Below are positions 57,066-64,000 of a DNA stretch of 64,000 nt, in pieces. Source of the stretch: Lunularia cruciata (taxonomy: Eukaryota > Streptophyta > Marchantiopsida > Lunulariales > Lunulariaceae); the NCBI GenBank assembly GCA_948567375.1, contig OX419762.1:32504608-32568607 (forward strand), read 5' to 3'. Position numbers and translations under genes: made by a program. Below the pieces are notes generated by a model. It ran no database searches. It was not told where the DNA came from and saw nothing but the letters and a program-made list of their open reading frames with translations. The stretch's first letter is position 1; the number at the start of each line of letters is the position of its first letter.

Positions 57066-58160
57066 TTGTGTGTCCTCTATTAATGTTTCTGCAGCAAGTG
57101 GAGATTGCAAGTGCTGGTCTACAAGTGAAAGATGAGTTGCAGTTGTGACAAAATGGAGTGAGGAGATCTTGGTGGTGAGAAGCAAGTTAACTTTGAGAAG
57201 GAAGCCGAAGAACTTTAGGTGGAGGCAGTTCTTTGGAGTAAAAACTTGGAAGCTATGAAGGAGGACTTGGTGAAGTGTAGGGAGGAATTGAAGGAGAAGA
57301 TGGTGTTGGTCGAGGTAATGACAATAGAAATTTTTGATGCGTGAGTGGAAGTGATACATTCAAAGGCAAGTGCAGTACTAACGGAGCAAGAGTTGGAGAG
57401 TATGAAGAAGAGCACAGCCGAGAAGGACCAAACTTGGCAATAAGAGTTAATAGAGCATAGTTGATAGGACAAACGATTGCAAGGATTGGTAAGAGGAGTT
57501 CAAGATCAACTAGTCCTGAATACACAAGAGAAGGAAGCATTGAAGGTGGAGTTTGACGATGAGTTGATGATGTATCAGAATGAACTAGAGGAGGAGAGAA
57601 GTAAAGAGAAGATAGTCCCAAGGGTGAAGTTGGATGCAATAGGAGTGGTGGTAAAAGAATTGAAAGGAATGCTCAGAACAGAAGCCGAGATAAAGTTGGA
57701 GGAAGTGAGACTGCACGAGTTGAAGTTATTGGTGTAGGAGACAAGGAAGAGGAAGTCAAAGGACACTAAATTGAACAATCTTTTGATTCATTTGAGAGAT
57801 TGTGTAGATAGAAAGATGTAAGAAGTAGGAGATAATGTGAGTCTCAAATTATATCTTTTTAGATCAGACTTGGATAGACTTTGTAGTGAGATGAAGTTGA
57901 ATACAAAGTTTGAAGTAGTCTAAGTAGGAGTGCAAGTGTCATCGGGTGAGTCACTTGAGACAATAAAGAAGAATGGGTTAGAAGACAATGATGTAGATAG
58001 AGGAGAGAGGAGTGCAATTGTAGTTTGTAATGAAGAAATAGTAGAAATAGAAGACTTAAGGGTAGAATTAGAGAGACCCAAAGGAGGGGAAATTTGTAAC
58101 AGAACATGAAGTTTGAAAGCCAAAGTAGAGATAGACATTGGATTGGAGTAGTAACAGATT
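57066..58160 (+). pseudogene. ORF C of the A1 LTR, C-terminal coiled coil
   Basis: Continuation of the A1 ORF C after the nested LTR-A. In order: KWSEEILVVRSKLTL-like coil (57,150), WSKNLEAMKEDLVKCREELKEKM (57,235-57,300), 57,477-57,737 (VRGVQDQLVLNTQEKEALKVEFDDELM, LKGMLRTEAEIKLEEVRLHELKLLV), and the end with VEIDIGLE, TAG at about 58,150. It aligns with 39.4-40.4 kb of A0. Confidence 0.65.
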
Positions 58161-58945
58161 TGAGATCTGAGGAGGTAGATATGAAGAGGTGCATTGTCAT
58201 TTTGGATCTGCAGGTTAAAGAGTTGTTGTAGAATGGTATAGTTGTTAGATAAATATTGAGTGCTCTGCCTATATAAAGGATGCATTAGCAATGTTGTGTT
58301 GTTCAGTATCCATAACTTCTGAAGATAGACAAAGAAAAGTGCTGAGTTCAGTGCTCTTTGCTTGAGCTTAATTCCAAGTATTACATTTGTGCTTGCGTTT
58401 GTGAGTATTAGGGGAAATTTGAAGTGCAAGTCAATGTGCTTGTTGGATGTTGGATTCTGTAGTCTTGATCTTCATTATGTGTGTTTGATTCTGAGTGAAG
58501 TGCAATCAAAGCAATGCCTTGCCAGATTTGTGAAGAATTGTGGTGTTGGTAGTATTCTATACATGTGAGTGCAATGTGAGTTTGATGTGAAGCAATTTTG
58601 ATTGAGGAAGTTATGCCTTCAGTGGAGGGGTGGAACAAAATCCTAAGATGAAGTCGTTTTGCAATGAAGTAGCCGTCTTTGGGAGAATTTGAATCATCAC
58701 AATCAAAAGTTGGTTTGGAAAGATGGAGAGTATTGTGATTATGAGTGTGTAATTTGTGATGAGATTATGATCAATGCTTGTTACTCTATTGTGGGTGTAG
58801 TTTCTACCTAAGAGACTCAAGAAGAACTCAAGAAGAACTACATTGTTACTATTTACTTTATATTTGACCATTTGTGCCTTGTATCTCTGTGTGAATGAAC
58901 TTTATTCCTGATTACCACAAAACTGATATTTGTTGGGTTGTCATG
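58160..58945 (+). repeat. 3' part of LTR-A of A1
   Basis: The non-coding LTR end. TATA-like CTATATAAAGG at about 58,269, a GCTTAATTCCAAGTATTAC block near 58,365 and the terminus GGGTTGTCATG at 58,945 (CACA changed to CATG). Confidence 0.7.
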
Positions 58946-58952
58946 TGATTTT

Positions 58953-58970
58953 TGGTGCCACTGCCAAGGA
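58953..58970 (+). promoter_or_regulatory. Primer-binding site of A1, Asp tRNA type
   Basis: TGGTGCCACTGCCAAGGA, seven bases after the LTR end as in A0. Five differences from the Asp-tRNA complement, all transitions. Confidence 0.7.
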
Positions 58971-59639
58971 TAACAATCTTGGAAGTGGAAGAATACAAAG
59001 CCAAATCTCACACTTAGGTTGCAAATAATATGAATGTTTGCATCAAAAGAACAACAAGAAGAGAGCGTTCGTAAAAGAATGTTGCTACGTGAAAAAGAAG
59101 AATGCCAAAAGAGCCCAATCACAAATGAAGCATATGAAGAGGAGACAAGTGGATCTATAGCTTCTTTACAATGTTCAAGAAGCCTTGCAAGAACTCTATC
59201 AAAAGAAATGTGAATTTGGGTGTCAAGGATACTTTGTGTCTCCTAGTCCTAAGAAGAAGAAAGACTCTAGCTAACAAACATATTCATTGTGACCCAATAC
59301 ACTGACTTCCTCTAAAGTTGTCAAGGGAGTCAAGTTTATGAAATAATTTATTTGTGAGAAGACAGCATGAGTCTTTGACGGAAGACAAGTGTCAACACAT
59401 CTTACATTTAATTTCTTGGTTGGCTTGATGGAATCTTGAAGAGCACTTAGAGGATGTTGAACCTCTTCCTCCGGCTCAGGTTGAAGTTGACAAAACCAAA
59501 GAAGGAGAATCTATTGACGAAGACCTAATTTTGAACTTGACAAATTGGGACTCTTGGACTGTCAATACGGCATCAATACCAACCAATTCCTTGGAACCAT
59601 CAAGTTCAACCTTTCTGTAGTCTGTTCCATCGAGCCAAA

Positions 59640-60911
59640 GAATGACTTTGTTACCCATCACCCGACATGCATACCAAAAGTATAAGGAGATTGAACAAGA
59701 TGAAGATCATGACAAATTCATTGAAGAATTTGAGGTCATTTCCTTTGTCAATAAGGAACATGACTTTGTGGATTGTTTGTGCATTTTCCCAAGTCTTCTC
59801 TGAAAGAAATCTTGGAGCTAGTATACGCATGTAACCTAGGAGGTGTTCACACAGCCAACTGGGTGGATTTGCAAAATGGCTTCTTGGAACGATTTTGGGA
59901 AGTCAATTATGATACAAGTGTCTTTGTGGCACTCAATGATTTGGATAGAGGAAAGAAGAAGAAGTTGAGAGACTACTCTGAGCTGTTCATGGCCCTTTTG
60001 AATTGAGTTCCAAAGCAATCGGGTGTGGTGGGTTACTCCAATGCCCTAGCCATTACCTAGTTCCTTGGAGGTTTGTCACCAAAGATTTGAATATTTGCCA
60101 GGGAGAGGAATGCAACTTCCTTGGACAAGGTACTCAAACATGTTACCCGCTTCAAGGCAACCCACTCTCATTCTAGCAAAAACCAAAGAAATTGGGAGAA
60201 GAAAGGCAAGAAGCCCTGAAAAGAGCTTCTTGCATTACATCTTCTTCTTTGGAGGAATCCTCCACATCTTCAAGTTCAGGGTTTAGAATCCAAAGAAGAT
60301 TCAAAGCCAAGGAGAATGCAAAAATGGGGAGGAAAGAAGCCATCAACACCTCAAGCAAAGAGTGTAAATAAGGCTGATAATAAGCTATAGAGACTCTTAT
60401 TAAAGAGTTTGTGGATTTCAAGATCCAAATGATTGGGGCTAAGGACCAAAGAAAGCCTCCTTCATTTGGCAGACCAAATATATGGTGCACTACGTGTGGC
60501 AAGTCAGGCCATGCAAATATGGAGTGCTTGACTTGTAATGCATTTCCAATGCAACAAATTGATTGGGTCCCAAGTTGGGAACAAAGTAAGGAAGAAGAGG
60601 CAATGTACCAAACCCAAAATGTACAACCTCAAGCAAGCACATCATATCAAGGTCCAAGATATGGACCAAGGGAGTATAATAACAATGCTCCCCCATGAAG
60701 ACCACCAATGGGCGGCCAAAATAGGCCTCAAAATGTTGCATCAAGTGCATGTGATAATTGTGGCTCTATGGGCCATTGGTCTCCAAATTACCCTGAGCCA
60801 AGGCATCAGGTTGGGTATGTTCCACTCTATGGAAATTTTAAAGGATTGGGCCACATTGGAAATTTGTGCCTGCAACCACCTAACCCAAAGCCACCCGTGA
60901 AGTATGTATAG
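59640..60911 (+). pseudogene. Gag, element A1, with two zinc knuckles
   Basis: MTLLPITRHAYQKYKEIEQ at 59,640, FIEEFEVISFVNKEHDF (59,718-59,770), NWVDLQNGFLERFWEVNYDTSVFVALNDLDRGKKKKLRDYS (59,850-59,985). A linker follows, then an intact CCHC knuckle CTTCGKSGHANMEC (about 60,487-60,530) and a second knuckle CDNCGSMGHWSPNY (about 60,749-60,790) in which the last Cys is Tyr. The tail ends PPVKYV, TAG at 60,909-60,911. Confidence 0.72.
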
Positions 60912-61231
60912 ACCACAGCTTAGTGTGATGTGCTAGAGTCAAAAGGGGATACAAAGGTAATTTTATAACACTTGAGGAGGAGAGACCTCAAGAAGGAAGT
61001 CTGGCTTCTGAAGGTGAATGGCCAGACCTTGAAATTTTGAAAGTTAAGACACGCTCAAGTAAGAAAAAGTGTGATCTTGAAGAAGCAAGTACTACCTCTT
61101 TGTCTTCATGAAAGGCAAAGAGACTGTGCCCAAAAGCTATCCTTTTTGCAAAGGAGGAAAAGATTCTAGCAAAAGCTAAAGCTTAAGCTTTGCAGAAGGA
61201 AATCAAAAAAGCAATACAATGAACTCAAGAA

Positions 61232-61657
61232 ATGAGTTTGGAGGAGGATACAAGGACAAAGCCTCCTGTGTTTTTGGTGGCAGACATTAGATTTAAAGTA
61301 AAGGATCTAATCCAAGCCAAGGTGGGTAAACCTGAAGAACCTCGGTTAAAGACCACTTGTACTCTGGTCACCATTATGAAGCGCCCTAAAGTCCAATTTG
61401 AACAAGGAGAGACTTCAAACCCAAAGGCAAAGGTGAACAAGGTGAAGTTTGGGAGAGTACTCCAATTCAATACTGTGGTAGATTTGGCATCCACTAATGC
61501 AAATGTAACATTTAAGCAATTGTGGGAGGACAACAAGTTGTACAAGAAGCAGCTGAGTTTAGCACTCAAGAAAGTAAGGGCGATGACCAAGAAGGACTTG
61601 CCCGCAATCTATCATATTGAGCAAGAAGATTTGGGATCTCCCAAAGTAGATGCATAG
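61232..61657 (+). pseudogene. Gag-protease linker region, element A1
   Basis: Open for 141 codons: MSLEEDTRTKPPVFLVADIRF ... TCTLVTIMKRPKVQFEQGE ... ATNANVTFKQLWEDNKLYKKQLSLAL-like. No named domain. It precedes the protease and is probably a spacer of the polyprotein. The short stretch 60,912-61,231 before it is Lys/Glu-rich and broken. Confidence 0.5.
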
Positions 61658-62110
61658 ATTATGGGTTGCATAGTAATCTCAATACCCATTGATTTGGGGT
61701 CCGGTGTTAATGTCATGATTGAGGATAATCCAAACCGGTTGGGGTATCATACCGTTGAGCCAACACCCCACATTTTGAAGTTTGCAGATTAAACCAGGAG
61801 ATGTCTTTTGGGCATGCTGTCAAATATCACTATGATCATTAGAGGGTGCACTTCAAGTTGAATTACATTATGTTGCAACAAGTAACCAAAATTGGTATCC
61901 CTTTATTGACTGGAAGACCCTGGTTGTATAGTGCCCAAGTTGTTGTGGATTGACACTAGTAGAAGTTGAGGTTCAAGGACATCTTGTTCAAAGACCAAAA
62001 GCTAGTGATTGTGAGTTGGACAAAGCTTCCACACCTTGGGGAGAGAAGTTATTCAAAGGACAAAGATGAATCCAACAATTCATTGTCTTTGTCTTTAGAA
62101 AACTCCAAAG
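61658..62110 (+). pseudogene. Aspartic protease, element A1
   Basis: VISIPIDLGSGVNVMIED at 61,672-61,725, with D-L-G-S as the catalytic triplet, then EPTPHILKFAD. In a later frame comes IPLLTGRPWLYSAQVVVD (61,900-61,950), equivalent to the xLLGRPWLxxxx end of the retropepsin in this group. Stops lie between. Confidence 0.65.
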
Positions 62111-62219
62111 ACAAAGTCACAGTCCATTAATTGGAGTGCTACGAGGTAGAAGTCAAAGAAGAAGACCCATACAACATCTCCTTGGGTGAAAATGATTTGG
62201 AAGAAGGGGGTGACTGCCT

Positions 62220-63190
62220 TTGACTCAAGTAAGCCAAGTCAATCACGTTGAAGGAGTCATCAACCCTAATCACTATCAAGACGTTGTCTTCTCTAAAGGA
62301 AATTTTTTAAAGATTTCAAAGACAATCACTTTGGAGGAGTTGGCAAGATACATTGCCTTGTTTATAGAGTACCAGGATGTATTTGTCTGGTCTATTGATC
62401 AAATGTTGGGTATTCCACATCAATTTGGAGAACATCTGATTGATCTTGTTGAAGGTGCAGTTCCGGTTTGGCAAAGACAATACCGCCTGAAGTTCTCACT
62501 TTCGGTGAAAGATTAAATCAACAAGTACTTAGGGGCAAGAATAATCTTTCTCATCTTGACCAGTGAGAGTGGGTTTCTCCCATTGTCATTGTTCCAAAGA
62601 AGACAATTGAGAAAATTCAAGTGCACCAAGATTTTTGCAAGTTGAATGCAATCATGAGGAAGGATCATCATCCCTTGCCTTTCATTGATACAATTTTGGA
62701 CCAAGTAGCTAGTCATCCTTGCTACAATTTTCTCGATGGATTTTCAGGCTATATCAAGTATCCATCCAAGAAAAGGACAAGGACAAGACACTACCAATTG
62801 GGGCACTTTTGCCTACAATCAAATGTCCTTTGGATTTTGTAATGCTCCCACTACTTTCTAGTGGATGATGAATGTAATCTTCAAAGATTTTTTGTGCAAA
62901 TTTGTGGAAGTCTTCATTGATGATTTTTGTGTGTTTGGACAAAGAGAAGTACATTTGGATTACCTTCACCAACCTTTTGAAAGGTATCATTTTGCCAACT
63001 TGTCATTACACCCAGAGAAATGCTTCTTAGCAATGAATGAAGAAATTCTTCCGGGGCATCGGGTGTCAAGCAAAGGAATTGAAGTTGATGTCGAGAAGGT
63101 GAAAGTCATTTCAGCTTTGTAATCCCCTAAAACAATTTGGGAGTTGAGGGTCTTCTTGGGACATGTTGGATACTACAAGTGCTTTGTATC
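62220..63190 (+). pseudogene. Reverse transcriptase, element A1
   Basis: 62,220-62,516 is the upstream part (YQDVFVWSIDQMLGIP, RQYRLKFSLSVKD). Then WVSPIVIVPKKT, HQDFCKLNAIMRKDHHPLPFIDTILDQV, YNFLDGFSGY (62,740), MSFGFCNAPTTF (62,825), the catalytic box FIDDFCVFG (62,916-62,942), LHPEKCFLAM, GHRVSSKGIEVDVEKVKVI (63,057-63,113) and LRVFLGHVGYYKCFV. The RNase H start (YVWEVEPKKAF) is at about 63,240. A few stops and frame changes. Confidence 0.8.
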
Positions 63191-63322
63191 AAACTACACA
63201 GTGTTGCACCCTTAACAAAGCTTATGAAGAAGTCCAAAGACTATGTGTGGGAAGTAGAACCAAAAAAAGCTTTCTAGTTATTGAAGAAGAAACTGATTGA
63301 AGCAACAGTTATGAGGGCAATG

Positions 63323-64000
63323 TGTGACAACCCGGCAAATATCACTTTTGCGGTAATTGGGTAAGTAAAGTTTGTTCTCGCAGAGATACGAGTCAAAATT
63401 AGTCAAATATGAAGTCAAACAGTAACATGTTTTTCTTCTTGATTGCGTCTTTAATCTCTCAGGTAGAAACCACACCCAGAAGAGAGTAACAAGCACTGAC
63501 TCACAGTCTTGTCACAAATTCACACTCCTTAATCACAACTCCTTCAATTCTTTCCAAACAATCTTGATTGTGATGATTCAGGCTCTCCTGAAAATGGCAC
63601 TTCACTGCAAAACGACTTTGCCTCAAAATTGTGTTCCACCCCTCCATGGAAGGCACAACTTCCTTGATCAAAAATTGCTTCACATCAACTTCGCACTGCA
63701 CTCACAAATGCAGAATATTACCAGCACTACAATTCCTCTTAGATCTGTCAAGGCATTGCTTCGATTGCACTTCACTCAGGATCAAACACACAGAATGAAG
63801 ATCAAGGCCATGGAATCCAACATCCAACAAGCACACTAACTTGCACTTCGAATTTCGTCACACACTCAATTACAAACACAAAGTTGATACTCAGAATCAA
63901 GCTCAAGCGACGAGCACTGCTTCATAGCACTTTGCTTTATCTATTCTCAGAAATTATGAGCATTGAACAACAATTCTCTGTGAATGCCACTCTTAAATAG
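63323..64000 (-). mobile_element. LTR-A, minus strand, 3' part only (runs off the window)
   Basis: Begins TGTGACAACCCGGCAAATATCAC at 63,323 inside the A1 pol; the left flank is CAATG (63,318-63,322). It matches 6,492-7,170 almost base for base in long blocks, for example GTAGAAACCACACCCAGAAGAGAG. The window ends just past the TATTTAAG element (63,992-63,999 on the minus strand), before any ORF C sequence. Confidence 0.8.

Larger units (their letters stand above)
43067..58945 (+). mobile_element. 5' LTR-A of family A element A1, split by three nested insertions
   Basis: The LTR-A of A1 survives in three pieces: 43,067-43,871, 49,523-50,563 and 57,066-58,945. Together they are about 3.73 kb, matching the 3,791-bp solo copy. 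The gaps are chromovirus 2 (43,872-49,522) and another LTR-A (50,564-57,065). Removing them restores a continuous ORF C and LTR end, directly followed by the primer site (58,953-58,970) and gag of A1. This is the strongest evidence that ORF C lies inside the LTR. Confidence 0.75.
58946..63322 (+). mobile_element. Family A element A1 internal region (Athila-like Ty3/gypsy)
   Basis: Primer site, leader, gag with two zinc knuckles, a linker frame, protease, reverse transcriptase and the start of RNase H. It is then interrupted at 63,323 by a minus-strand LTR-A; the rest lies outside the window. The GHRVSSKGIEVD and YNFLDGFSGY motifs fit the Athila/Tat side of Ty3/gypsy better than the chromoviruses, in agreement with the Asp-tRNA primer site. 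Confidence 0.75.

Noticed and set aside
57859-58429. Minus-strand frames of 113 and 169 codons
   Set aside because: Antisense to the coiled-coil end of ORF C and the LTR; Leu/Ser-rich with no domain.

Overview
This looks like a nuclear segment of a land-plant genome with a high retrotransposon load. Three things point that way: plant-type Ty3/gypsy elements nested inside one another, primer-binding sites matching plant initiator-Met and Asp tRNAs, and an inserted block of plant-type mitochondrial DNA (rrn18 plus a group II intron reverse-transcriptase fragment). The clade cannot be fixed from the sequence. Only one non-transposon gene is visible: the 3' part of an NRPS-like gene (adenylation tail, carrier protein, thioester reductase) at 2-1591, which looks intact. 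Everything else is mobile DNA, mostly decayed by stops of the TGG->TAG/TGA, CAG->TAG and CGA->TGA kind, as expected of old methylated repeats.

Four element types make up the rest. (1) Family A is an Athila-like Ty3/gypsy element with an Asp-tRNA primer site. Its long terminal repeats (LTR-A) appear to be about 3.75 kb and to carry their own TATA box and a roughly 800-codon coiled-coil reading frame (called ORF C here). Copies are at 3.5-5.1, 6.49-10.28 (-, with a perfect target duplication), 11.6-13.5, 38.8-41.3, 43.07-58.95, 50.56-57.07 and 63.3-end (-). (2) Family B is a Ty3/gypsy element present twice, on the minus strand (about 11.0-22.99 kb) and on the plus strand (about 22.99-38.8 kb). 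Both copies carry a C5-cytosine DNA methyltransferase domain between protease and reverse transcriptase, and a PHD finger after the integrase. (3) Two near-complete chromoviruses with C-terminal chromodomains lie at 25,360-31,973 (+) and 43,872-49,522 (-); the second has heat-shock-element-like repeats in its LTRs. (4) A 2.76-kb mitochondrial insertion lies at 53,941-56,697.

Layout: NRPS-like gene (0-1.6 kb); LINE-like remnant (2.6-3.0); LTR-A, pol and ORF C fragments (3.5-6.3); an LTR-B (+) split by a solo LTR-A (6.35-10.9); family B minus copy, itself hit by an LTR-A (11.0-23.0); family B plus copy, hit by chromovirus 1 in its gag zinc knuckle (23.0-38.8); truncated family A element A0 (38.8-43.07); and family A element A1 (43.07 to the end). 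The 5' LTR of A1 is split by chromovirus 2 and by a solo LTR-A, which is in turn split by the mitochondrial DNA. The nesting gives a relative order: A0, then A1, then chromovirus 2 and the solo LTR-A, then the mitochondrial insertion.

The most interesting system is family B. It is a retrotransposon that seems to have packaged a chromatin writer (DNA methyltransferase) and a chromatin reader (PHD finger) with its replication enzymes. DNA-methyltransferase-bearing retrotransposons have, as far as I recall, been reported in charophyte algae and dinoflagellates; the pairing with a PHD finger in a land-plant-like genome deserves checking. Second is the protein-coding LTR of family A.
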